A DNA stretch of 64,000 nucleotides from Roseburia_C sp031555935 (GTDB lineage: Bacteria > Bacillota > Clostridia > Lachnospirales > Lachnospiraceae): positions 1 to 64,000 of the forward strand of contig JAVBTX010000028.1 in NCBI GenBank assembly GCA_031555935.1. Reading direction: 5' to 3'. Below, piece by piece: positions 18,182-25,942 of this stretch. The position numbers were made by a program, and so were the translations under genes. The notes beneath the pieces are model-generated. The model was given only the letters and a program-made list of their open reading frames with translations. It did no database searches and was not told the DNA's origin. Within the stretch, counting starts at the first letter, position 1. Every line of letters starts with the position of its first letter.

Positions 18182-18709
18182 TTATGGAATAAATTTATAA
18201 CCAGCACCATGAACCGTGCAAATATATTCTGGTTTTCCTGTATTGTTTTCAATTTTTTTTCGCAAACTTTTTATATAGGTATCAATGCTTCGATCATACC
18301 CGTGAAATTCGTCCCCCAGCGCATATGCAATTAATTCCGCCCGTGAAAAGGTCCGATGGGGAGATTTCGCCATGATTGCTAGCAAGTTATACTCGGTCGG
18401 TGTCAAATGTATTTCCTGGTTGTTGACTTTTACAATACGCCGCTGCAAATCAATTTCTAGTCTTCCCCGGGAATCTTTTATTTTTTCATTGCGATTGCTG
18501 TCACTGCTTTGCAGCATCTTTTGGGCCGTCCGACAATCAAGCATCGCATAATCTACCGCCTGTTTTTTTATCTGTTCTAATGCATCCTTTTCACCATGCA
18601 CACTCACTATCTGATATCCATGTTCGGTCAGCATTTTGCGCATTTGATGCATCCCGTGCGTTTCTGATTGCGCGTTCTGCTGGATCAGGAGAATTGTTTC
18701 TTTTTTCAT
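18182..18709 (-). CDS. OmpR-type regulator with a shortened receiver domain
   Basis: 175 residues. The C-terminal winged helix is normal (LTPTEYNLLAIMAKSP, RSIDTYIKSLRKKIE, VHGAGYKFIP). The N-terminal receiver is only about 80 residues: the acidic pair is replaced by QQN, the motif around the usual phospho-Asp reads YAMLDC, and the conserved lysine region is missing. It is probably phosphorylation-independent. GGAGGAAGG supports start 18709. No kinase is adjacent. It lies downstream of the NlpC/P60 gene, with a terminator between. Confidence 0.8.
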   Translation of the reverse strand: MKKETILLIQQNAQSETHGMHQMRKMLTEHGYQIVSVHGEKDALEQIKKQAVDYAMLDCRTAQKMLQSSDSNRNEKIKDSRGRLEIDLQRRIVKVNNQEIHLTPTEYNLLAIMAKSPHRTFSRAELIAYALGDEFHGYDRSIDTYIKSLRKKIENNTGKPEYICTVHGAGYKFIP

Positions 18710-18741
18710 CTTGCCTTCCTCCACTTATTCTTATTATGCAC

Positions 18742-18782
18742 AAAAAAAATCATACTAGCCAAAACGCGCTAGTATGATTTTT
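18742..18782 (-). terminator. Terminator of the NlpC/P60 gene
   Basis: On the minus strand a 13-bp stem (AAATCATACTAGC and GCTAGTATGATTT) is followed by eight T. It separates the wall hydrolase from the regulator gene. Confidence 0.88.
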
Positions 18783-18794
18783 GAATTATGCTTC

Positions 18795-20048
18795 TTATAC
18801 AATTCTTCTAACTGATAAAATGGCACGGTAACCGGCATTTGATACTTTGATTCCCGATGCCTGTGATGCCGCATGGACAATCTGACCATTTCCGATGTAG
18901 ATTGCGATATGTCCAGAATACCAAACTAAATCTCCCGGCTGAGCATTTCCAATCCCGCCAACATCTACGCCGCAGCTTCCTTGTTCACCCGATGTTCTTG
19001 GTAATGAGATACCGAAGTTTTGGTAGACACTCATGACAAATCCAGAACAGTCTGCTCCACCAGTTAGGCTCGTACCGCCATATACATAAGGATTTCCGAC
19101 AAACTGCAATGCATAATTGGCAATCTGACCACCTAGACCTGATGCCGCTACATCTGCTGCTGCGTTTGATGCTGCTGACTGTTGATTCGCAGCCTGTTGG
19201 TTTGATGCCTGTTGATTTGCCGCTTGTTGATTTGCCGCCTGCTGTCTGGCTAATTCCTGCGCTGCTGCTTCCTCGGCAAGTCGACGTTCTTCGGCTTCTT
19301 GCTGTAGCCGGGCTTCCTCTTCTTCTCTTGACTCTGCCACTTCATTTTTTACAGAAAGTTCAACATATTCCGCTGATACATATCCCTCCCCCTCTGGAGC
19401 TGATATTTTCACCCAATCTTCGGTTTCCTCTACGACTGAGAGAACATTTTCGTAAGGGACCAGACCAAGGATTCTGGATTCGGTACTTGGCTCTTCCCGG
19501 ATTCGAAGTGCATCCGCAGTCACCTCTGCCAAATGTTCTCCGACTTCATCCGCTAGCTGAGCTGCCTCTTCACCACGCAGTACATATTCACCACTAACAT
19601 ATCCGGTAACATTGCCCGATTTTATGAGATACCAGCCATCTTCGGTTTCTCCTAATAAGGTTCCAATGGAATGATTGTATAGTTTTCCGAGGATTTCGGC
19701 TTCGATATATCCCGCCGCCCGAACATTGACATAATTTTCAACCGTCGCTATTATGATTTCATCTGTTTCTTCTACTTCTGTTTCTTCGATTTTGTCAAGC
19801 TCTGTTTCTTCGGTTTCTTCTTCTATTTCTGCTGCAATATTTTCAGAAGCTTTCACTACATCTTCCGTTATACTAGCTATTGCACCGGCATACAAGCCCG
19901 TTTTCTGCTCTTTATGTGTCATTTTTAGTTCTGTGTCAGCTTCAGTTGCACTCTTTGCCTGCACAGTCATTGGATTATGTATTATCCCGCTTACAGCAAT
20001 CACCCCTACGGCTCCAATCAGAATTGTTTTTACATACTTTAACTTCAT
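18795..20048 (-). CDS. Secreted SH3 and NlpC/P60 cell-wall endopeptidase
   Basis: 417 residues. A signal peptide (about 1-31, ending VQAKSA) is followed by an acidic spacer, two bacterial SH3 domains (about 98-155 and 167-230), an Ala/Gln/Asn-rich linker with repeated AANQQ units, and a C-terminal NlpC/P60 domain (about 305-417). The catalytic Cys is in GGADCSGF and the His in GHIAIYIGNG. It would cut the peptide stem of peptidoglycan outside the cell. GGAGATG precedes the ATG. A WalR-type box lies 39 bases upstream of the start. Confidence 0.93.
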   Translation of the reverse strand: MKLKYVKTILIGAVGVIAVSGIIHNPMTVQAKSATEADTELKMTHKEQKTGLYAGAIASITEDVVKASENIAAEIEEETEETELDKIEETEVEETDEIIIATVENYVNVRAAGYIEAEILGKLYNHSIGTLLGETEDGWYLIKSGNVTGYVSGEYVLRGEEAAQLADEVGEHLAEVTADALRIREEPSTESRILGLVPYENVLSVVEETEDWVKISAPEGEGYVSAEYVELSVKNEVAESREEEEARLQQEAEERRLAEEAAAQELARQQAANQQAANQQASNQQAANQQSAASNAAADVAASGLGGQIANYALQFVGNPYVYGGTSLTGGADCSGFVMSVYQNFGISLPRTSGEQGSCGVDVGGIGNAQPGDLVWYSGHIAIYIGNGQIVHAASQASGIKVSNAGYRAILSVRRIV

Positions 20049-20086
20049 TCTTTCATCTCCTTAGTTGCTTTCTTTTGTTACAATTC

Positions 20087-20103
20087 TGTTACATAATATT
20101 ACG
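20087..20103 (-). promoter_or_regulatory. WalR-type box
   Basis: Read toward the NlpC/P60 gene the site is TGTAAC-N5-TGTAAC, a perfect fit to the WalR (YycF) consensus TGTWAH-N5-TGTWAH. It stands directly before a wall hydrolase gene, the classical WalR target class. The rest of the gap 20049-20478 holds the terminator below and no further gene that I can support. Confidence 0.6.
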
Positions 20104-20226
20104 AACTTGTGGGGATTGTATGAGGATTGTGTGAATTTATGTTACCAATTTTTGGCCCTTTGTAAATGTACGAGGTGGATGGCTTTGTTGATTACTTTTT
20201 TATAGAAGCTTTTCACTTTTTAAGAC

Positions 20227-20260
20227 ATAAAAAAACGGATATTCAGGTTACTGAATATCC
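20227..20260 (-). terminator. Terminator of the nicotinamidase-like gene
   Basis: CGGATATTCAG and CTGAATATCCG form an 11-bp stem with a four-base loop, followed on the minus strand by seven T. It ends leftward transcription from the 20.5-21.0 kb gene and possibly from the lysis cassette. Confidence 0.85.
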
Positions 20261-20478
20261 GGTATTTACGGGGAGTGCACCCCAAACCCGAAGGCTTGAG
20301 GTGCATGAGTTATGAAAAATTATATTAGCTTATTAGCTAGTACATATGTAATATACAATACTTTTTCAGGAAATGCAATAGCTAAATAACATTTTTTTCG
20401 CTTTCAACATTTTCCACAAAAAATCCATTTCTTTCTTTGGGTTTTTATTCATTTCGCCCATAACTTTTTCCAGCTTTT

Positions 20479-20982
20479 TCATATTACATTTATCTGGCAC
20501 ATCTTCATGGTTGTGAGTGCTGCCTCGTGGGTTTCCGGAGTAACGCCGGCACAGCAGCTTGCATCTACAGTTATTTTTATTTCTGGGTAATTGGCCTTTA
20601 TGATTAGTGCATTTGACACTACACATATATCCGTACACACCCCTACCAATTCTACTTCTTCCAATGCTTCGCCATCCCAACGATTCCAGCCAAAGGTTTT
20701 CTTGTCGATATATTTACAACCCGGAACTGCTAAGCCCGCTTTTACTTCCCAGCCATTGGTACCATAGATACAATGTTCTACCGGAAGGTTCTTGCCTTCG
20801 CTCGTCTCCAGATAATTTTTATCATGTGTATCTCTGGTAAAGATTATCTCATGTCCCGCTTGATAATACTGGTTTATTTTTGCTTTTACATTTTCAACTA
20901 TGGCCTGTGCTTCTTTCGTTCCTAAGCTTCCGTCGATAAAATCATTTTGCATATCGACTACGATTAATGTTTTCTTGCTCAT
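20479..20982 (-). CDS. Nicotinamidase/isochorismatase-family cysteine hydrolase
   Basis: About 167 residues. The Asp-Lys-Cys triad is visible: VVDMQNDF near residue 10, the Lys in DKKTFGWNRWDG and the Cys in VGVCTDICVV near 120. The family includes nicotinamidase (nicotinamide to nicotinate, NAD salvage) and related hydrolases. The short length and motifs favour a PncA-like activity. It has its own sigma-A promoter directly after the lysin gene, so it is probably not part of the late tail operon. It may be a chromosomal gene at the element boundary or a passenger. An alternative start lies four codons upstream. Confidence 0.8.
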   Translation of the reverse strand: MSKKTLIVVDMQNDFIDGSLGTKEAQAIVENVKAKINQYYQAGHEIIFTRDTHDKNYLETSEGKNLPVEHCIYGTNGWEVKAGLAVPGCKYIDKKTFGWNRWDGEALEEVELVGVCTDICVVSNALIIKANYPEIKITVDASCCAGVTPETHEAALTTMKMCQINVI

Positions 20983-21041
20983 TTTAATAACCATCCCCTT
21001 CCCATAACCTGCAAACTTTGTGCACTGCATTTGTTGTCTTT

Positions 21042-21069
21042 ATTTTAAACAATTTTAGTAAAATGTCAA
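21042..21069 (-). promoter_or_regulatory. Promoter of the nicotinamidase-like gene
   Basis: TTGACA, 16 bases and TAAAAT read leftward, beginning 9 bases past the lysin stop. It is a near-consensus sigma-A promoter, and it shows that this gene can be expressed apart from the lysis cassette. Confidence 0.7.
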
Positions 21070-21077
21070 ATTGCTTC

Positions 21078-21860
21078 TTATTGAATATAAATTTTGCCTT
21101 GATAGAATGCGGCTATCCAGCCGGACGGTGTCCGCATCCAGATATCTTGACCCGCTTTTTTGATTTCTTTACAGGTCACCTTTGTGCCTTTATCCAGACA
21201 GCCATTTTTATTCTGGTCATGTTGCTTGCCGTTTTCAGTCAATTCTTGATACGCCTTTGCTCGAAATTCGATTCCCGCGCCGGTTCTGACTTTCATTTCT
21301 GACTGCAGGGTGTAAATCTGACCTGTTTTATATTCTGGCTGTACTGATGCAGCGGATATTGATGTGGTTGGTGGTGTGGCTGTCGCCCCCACTCCAGTTG
21401 GGCCGTCGTAGCTTGTCAGATTATATTTTTCTATCAGGTTGATTAGGCTTGGAGTATACGATAGGGCTGTTGCCCAACCATCCTCTTTGATTAGACGACA
21501 AGCCTCCTTGTAATCGGTTACTCCTTTTAGATTCTGGTATCGCTTGTACTGTAAGAACTCATAATATCCCTTAATACCGTCTTCTAAGGATTTGTATTCG
21601 CGAAATTTTGCCATTATCGTCATCCAACTGCCATCGCAGTTCTGTTCTTTGGTCGGGTAAGCTTTGTAACCGCAAGTAGCCGTGCTGCTCCATTTCATGC
21701 CAAAATAGTTGTGGCATCGCTGCGCCAATTCTGATTTTCCCCAATTACTTTCAAGGATTGCCTGAGCGATTGTCAGGGATGGTAAAATTTTATATGTATG
21801 ATAGTATTTTCCTGCCGCTTGGGCAATTGTTTCGATAAATCTTTTCTGTTCTTCGGTCAT
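21078..21860 (-). CDS. Phage endolysin: glucosaminidase plus SH3-like domain
   Basis: 260 residues. The N-terminal FlgJ/LytG-type N-acetylglucosaminidase domain (about 1-150) has the catalytic Glu in AQAILESNWGKSELA and the YFGMK motif. A Thr/Pro linker leads to a C-terminal SH3-like wall-binding region (about 180-260, MKVRTGAGI, TPSGWIAAFYQGK). There is no signal peptide, so export depends on the holin encoded 3 bases upstream. It is the last gene of the left tail operon, the normal place for a lysin. Confidence 0.92.
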   Translation of the reverse strand: MTEEQKRFIETIAQAAGKYYHTYKILPSLTIAQAILESNWGKSELAQRCHNYFGMKWSSTATCGYKAYPTKEQNCDGSWMTIMAKFREYKSLEDGIKGYYEFLQYKRYQNLKGVTDYKEACRLIKEDGWATALSYTPSLINLIEKYNLTSYDGPTGVGATATPPTTSISAASVQPEYKTGQIYTLQSEMKVRTGAGIEFRAKAYQELTENGKQHDQNKNGCLDKGTKVTCKEIKKAGQDIWMRTPSGWIAAFYQGKIYIQ

Positions 21861-21863
21861 GTT

Positions 21864-22067
21864 TTATTCCTCGCTTTCGTTTTTTATTTCCGGCAGCCCG
21901 GCTACTGATGTTAGTAATGACAATAATCCTGCCAATGCTGATGCTGATAAGACCGTTACCCAATCTACGCTGCTTAATACCGCTGATGTTCCAAGCATTG
22001 CTACGGCGGTCTGAGCAATTGTTTTGGCGGCTCTGATTCCGGCTGCCTTTAACCATTCTTTGTACAT
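21864..22067 (-). CDS. Holin, r1t-like
   Basis: 67 residues with two hydrophobic segments (about 15-32 and 38-57) and a charged tail (KNESEE). The pattern AAGIRAAKTIAQTAVAMLG is typical of the phage r1t holin family. It makes membrane lesions that release the lysin. It lies between the XhlA-like gene and the lysin with one- to three-base gaps. GGGGG precedes the ATG. Confidence 0.88.
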   Translation of the reverse strand: MYKEWLKAAGIRAAKTIAQTAVAMLGTSAVLSSVDWVTVLSASALAGLLSLLTSVAGLPEIKNESEE

Positions 22068-22068
22068 T

Positions 22069-22308
22069 TTAGTGCCCCCTTTCTAAATCTTCGATTCGAT
22101 GATTTACGACTCTTAATTTTTCTTCTTGAAGCTCGGTCTGTTTTTCGAGTTCAAAGGTTCGTTCGATTACACTGTTGTGCTTATCTACTTTTACTTCTAG
22201 TTGTTCTAACCGGTAGTTGGTTAGTCGGGAACTTACTGCTATTCCAGCAAATGTACCGATTGCACTTCCGGCTAATGTGATGAGTGATACGATTATTTCT
22301 GTGTTCAT
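22069..22308 (-). CDS. XhlA/haemolysin-like membrane protein of the lysis cassette
   Basis: 79 residues: an N-terminal transmembrane helix (about 6-26) and a long coiled coil (about 30-79, LEQLEVKVDKHNSVIERTFELEKQ). Small proteins of this shape stand next to holins in many Gram-positive phages and assist lysis. Membrane-bound with a cytoplasmic coil. It is the first gene after the terminator-like hairpin that separates tail and lysis genes. Confidence 0.75.
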   Translation of the reverse strand: MNTEIIVSLITLAGSAIGTFAGIAVSSRLTNYRLEQLEVKVDKHNSVIERTFELEKQTELQEEKLRVVNHRIEDLERGH

Positions 22309-22336
22309 ATGGTTGTCCTTTCTTCTTTATATTATA

Positions 22337-22361
22337 AAGAGCCATTCTTTCGAATGGCTCT
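22337..22361 (-). terminator. Hairpin between tail and lysis genes
   Basis: AGAGCCATTC and GAATGGCTCT pair perfectly around a four-base loop, followed on the minus strand by TTATAAT. It is a weak terminator by T-run, probably lowering lysis gene expression relative to tail genes. Confidence 0.65.
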
Positions 22362-22429
22362 GGGCGCTAGGTTATGTTTTATTTGGTTTGATTGGTAGTG
22401 TGTTAAATACGAATTTAGGTAATTTTAAT

Positions 22430-23293
22430 CTACTTAATGGTACCTGTTATTTGCAACATTAAACCCGCAAGGTTTGCGTTAGTAGTTGTAAATCTATAAT
22501 AACTTCCCCATCTTTGTGTGTTAATGTGACCTATAAAATTACCAGATGCACCAACGGCATCCACATTGGATATTGTTAAGGTAAAGCCATTGGGAACATA
22601 AATGCTGGTTGAAACATAAGCGGTTCCTTGATATACAGTTTTTGCAGACATAATTACATCAAAAACATGTTCAGATGAAGGTGTTAACTTCGTTAAATTC
22701 GTGTTTAACCTTCCTAACTCCACCCCCTGTGCCTCAATTGCCCCAGTAACTGTCCCATCTCCAATCTTCGAAATATCCGCCTTTCCCATCTTATCCCAAA
22801 TTTCTTTCGCTGGTTTCATTACTTCAAACATTGGTTCCACTGCCCCAATCGACAAACCATTTAGTCTCACACGATATAGCGGAAAATCATCCGTTTCATC
22901 ACCAGCTAAAATATTTCCAGTGATATATGCCGGATCAACCGGATTTGCCGAGGATATGCCCTTGATTACAACAATCTGGGCCGTTTCGATGGCTGTTTCG
23001 GTGTTCTTACGATAACGAGCCACAATCAAATCATTTCGCTTGACTGACTGCAAACCATTTTCAATGATACACTCCTCATAATCATTCGTTGCAATGCTGA
23101 TATGCCGTCCCTGATTGATCAGGTCACCATCTCGGACCTTGATGAGATTGTTATTTACAACTTCACAACTAAATTTGTTTCCTGTGTTTAGCACATATTT
23201 TCCGGCTCCTACTATTCCCGCCTGAAATGCGCCGCTGTCTGCCGATGTGATATGCTCTTTTCCGGCATATCCTGTTATTAAATGTATACTCAT
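22430..23293 (-). CDS. Receptor-binding or upper-baseplate protein (left tail)
   Basis: About 287 residues. The N-terminal half is a conserved baseplate/fibre attachment region (AGKEHITSADSGAFQAGIVG, GDLINQGRHISI) seen in proteins after Tal in Firmicutes long-tailed phages. The C-terminal quarter (about 210-287) is a beta-rich tip that could bind the host surface. GAGGTGGGTGA supports start 23293. It follows tal directly and is the best candidate for target specificity of the left particle. Confidence 0.7.
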   Translation of the reverse strand: MSIHLITGYAGKEHITSADSGAFQAGIVGAGKYVLNTGNKFSCEVVNNNLIKVRDGDLINQGRHISIATNDYEECIIENGLQSVKRNDLIVARYRKNTETAIETAQIVVIKGISSANPVDPAYITGNILAGDETDDFPLYRVRLNGLSIGAVEPMFEVMKPAKEIWDKMGKADISKIGDGTVTGAIEAQGVELGRLNTNLTKLTPSSEHVFDVIMSAKTVYQGTAYVSTSIYVPNGFTLTISNVDAVGASGNFIGHINTQRWGSYYRFTTTNANLAGLMLQITGTIK

Positions 23294-23294
23294 A

Positions 23295-25133
23295 TTATTC
23301 ACCCACCTCATATTGTATATTTTCTATATTTTCTTTTATGGTTACTATCTTTTTTACAATTGGCTGCCATACCGCAATTCCAGTGACCGCATCCGTAGCC
23401 CCCACAATATCGCCAATATCATAGTTGCCCTGCAAATCCAAGGTAATACTGATGGAATCACAATGATAAGATTGCTGTAATTTTTCAATTCCGGCTTGTA
23501 CCAACTCAGCATAGGAATCTATCTTTTTTTCATAATATGTATTTGTCATCCATTCTGGTAAAATTGTTTTGGTCTTTTTTTCATAATATGTTGCAGCTTT
23601 CCATGCTGGTACATTTACAATCACTTTTGTATAATATGTCCCAGTCACCCAGGTTGGGACTTTGGATTCTTTTTTTTGTGTGTAATATGTATTCTTGCTC
23701 CACACTAGTGCTACTGTATAACTCTTCTTTGTGTAATACCGCCCCACTTGCCACGTTGGAACCTTCTTTTTATTGGAATCAATTTCCTCTACGGGCAAAA
23801 AGCCTGACTTTTTCGGGTTTCTCACAAAATAATTCTTAAAATTTGTGGACCAATCGGATGGTTTTTGCGTTTGCATCTCATACTTATATTTTTGTGTGCC
23901 CGATACACCTGGATAATTTACAGCGGTACCATCGCTAAAATAGGTATAGTAATCTTTGTAGTTTTTTTCCCACTTGGACGGCTTTTCTGTCTGTTTCTTA
24001 TATGATACTATTTCAGTTAGTGCTACTGATGTATATGAATTGCCCGACTTGGTAAAATAGTTGCTGTAATCTTGCTTCCAATCAGAGGGCTGCTTGGTTT
24101 GCACCGAGTACACAAAATTAGTTGGTTTTGCTACCGATGTGTAGGTATCATTTGACGCTTCATAATATTCCTGATATTTAACTTCCCAATCATATGGCTG
24201 CTTGATTTGAAGAATATAGATATCCTCATCCCTGCTTTCCAATTCCACAAATTTTCGTTCATCTGTCTGCTGATAATATGCTCCAAAATTTTTTGCAAAA
24301 TCTGCAGGTTTTGACTTTAGCAAAAGATAATTCTCCGTATCGGCAGCACTACCATATTCAAAAACCTCTGTTACTTCATCGGCTCCATAAAGCATTTGTT
24401 TTGATGTATCAAGGATATAATCTTCATTGCTAATCGGCTCGTCTGTGGTTGCATATGGTAAAATGCCACCATTTTCATCTGTAAATAAATGAATGACGTT
24501 GCAATTCTGAAGGTCTCCCTTGCCAAGACAAATCAAATGATTGACTGGACGGTAATCTTTCTCAACCGAAAAATCAATCTGAGAATTGTCCCACTCTTCA
24601 TCCTGACTATAATCAATTTGCCAGACGGCTCTTAGCATTACCTTGCCATCTGTAAATGACATTTTAAGCTTTCCGTTAAAAGCACCAAGCATCCGTTTTA
24701 TGGCTGAATATGCATTTTCATAGCGAATTGGATATTGCACAATCTCAATCTGTGAGTCAACGGATTCAACCGTAAATAAATCGGTCAGTCCAATTCGTTC
24801 AATGATTTCTGAAAGTACCTGATTGGCCTCCCCGGAGAAGAACTGATAGTCCTCTCCGGCATCTGGCTCAATTATACTTTTTTCCAATATGCCATGCCAC
24901 GTCCGGCCTTTGTAGGTCAACGTTCCTTTTTCTCCACTGGAAGCTATTTTATCAATCACACCGCCATACTCACTGCCTTCTATATATAAATAATAGCCCT
25001 TGTTACAGCAGTGATTATCCGCATTTACCGTACACTCAAATGAATTTTCATCTTTTCCATAAGCTAAATCAAACGCATAGTCAAACAGGACTCCGATATC
25101 TTCTCTTTTTTCATTCATATATACTAAATCCAT
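23295..25133 (-). CDS. Tail-associated protein (Tal, Gp37-like) with internal repeats
   Basis: 612 residues. The N-terminal 300 form the tail-tip hub typical of siphovirus Tal/Gp37 proteins (EDIGVLFDYAFDLAYGKDENSFECTV, YRPVNHLICLGKGDLQ). The middle (about 300-460) has four to five degenerate repeats of about 36 residues built on QPSDW...YYxxY. A second set (about 460-545) has five units of about 18 residues ending TYYEKK or TYYTK. The last 60 residues return to hub-like sequence (ITLDLQGNYDIGDIVGA). No protease or lysozyme domain is seen. It overlaps dit by 10 bases. Confidence 0.82.
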   Translation of the reverse strand: MDLVYMNEKREDIGVLFDYAFDLAYGKDENSFECTVNADNHCCNKGYYLYIEGSEYGGVIDKIASSGEKGTLTYKGRTWHGILEKSIIEPDAGEDYQFFSGEANQVLSEIIERIGLTDLFTVESVDSQIEIVQYPIRYENAYSAIKRMLGAFNGKLKMSFTDGKVMLRAVWQIDYSQDEEWDNSQIDFSVEKDYRPVNHLICLGKGDLQNCNVIHLFTDENGGILPYATTDEPISNEDYILDTSKQMLYGADEVTEVFEYGSAADTENYLLLKSKPADFAKNFGAYYQQTDERKFVELESRDEDIYILQIKQPYDWEVKYQEYYEASNDTYTSVAKPTNFVYSVQTKQPSDWKQDYSNYFTKSGNSYTSVALTEIVSYKKQTEKPSKWEKNYKDYYTYFSDGTAVNYPGVSGTQKYKYEMQTQKPSDWSTNFKNYFVRNPKKSGFLPVEEIDSNKKKVPTWQVGRYYTKKSYTVALVWSKNTYYTQKKESKVPTWVTGTYYTKVIVNVPAWKAATYYEKKTKTILPEWMTNTYYEKKIDSYAELVQAGIEKLQQSYHCDSISITLDLQGNYDIGDIVGATDAVTGIAVWQPIVKKIVTIKENIENIQYEVGE

Positions 25134-25942
25134 TGCGGCTCACTCCGTTTCTCTAATAGCAGTATATCAAATCCAAAGTTTCCATTCCATGTAACCGAAT
25201 GCTTGCCGGGAGCGATTTTCTCAAAGAGATAGCTCTCCCGATCACGCAAATGAAACTGGTTGATGACCTCGCCATTTATTTTTACTTTATAGATTTTCTT
25301 GGTGTTCGAATTTATCTTCAGATATTCTCCGGTTTCCAACTGGCAATTGATTCTATATTTATGCCCGGCAATATGAACGGCTGGATTCATACAAGCTCCG
25401 TAGATTGTCATATCAAAATCGACTGGTGCATAGCTAGCGTTATTTAACATCTTCCCAGCCATACCGCTGGCATAATCAAAGGGATAATCATAGCCAAAAT
25501 CCAGATTTTTTCCGCCCGTTAGATTTTGCGCATCTGGCCGAAATGGTACAAATGTTTCATAAATCCAACTGCCATCCTCGGCTACAAGGGTATACTCATT
25601 AACGTAAAATCCCTTTTTGTTCCAACTGTTTTTCTGGCTCTTTATCATATAACAGCGAAGATATGCGTCGTTAACGTATAACTTGCCCGGCGTTAAATTT
25701 ACAACATCCTTTTCCGTAATTTCCAACAGATTGTTGACCACCGACTGATTCGCTGGCTGCACGACAACCTTGAGCGACTTTTGGACCATCAAATTGTCAA
25801 ACTTTGTAATCCGGGGATTGCGTTCTTTTTTTGTTTCATAGCTCCATTCATAATGAAACAAGTCGGTGTCGGTTAGCATTTTATAGGGCGGTTTCGTAAA
25901 ATCAATGATCTGCCCCTGACTATTTTCATAATTTATTTTCAT
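25124..25942 (-). CDS. Distal tail protein (Dit)
   Basis: 272 residues, normal for a Dit of the SPP1/TP901 type, the hexameric ring joining tail tube and tip. The N-terminal belt domain begins with INYENSQGQIIDFTKPPYKM, and the C-terminal half is a galectin-like beta fold (GEVINQFHLRDRESYLFEKIAPGKH). It lies directly between the tape measure and tal, with stop and start adjacent. GGAGG precedes the ATG. Confidence 0.85.
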   Translation of the reverse strand: MKINYENSQGQIIDFTKPPYKMLTDTDLFHYEWSYETKKERNPRITKFDNLMVQKSLKVVVQPANQSVVNNLLEITEKDVVNLTPGKLYVNDAYLRCYMIKSQKNSWNKKGFYVNEYTLVAEDGSWIYETFVPFRPDAQNLTGGKNLDFGYDYPFDYASGMAGKMLNNASYAPVDFDMTIYGACMNPAVHIAGHKYRINCQLETGEYLKINSNTKKIYKVKINGEVINQFHLRDRESYLFEKIAPGKHSVTWNGNFGFDILLLEKRSEPQWI

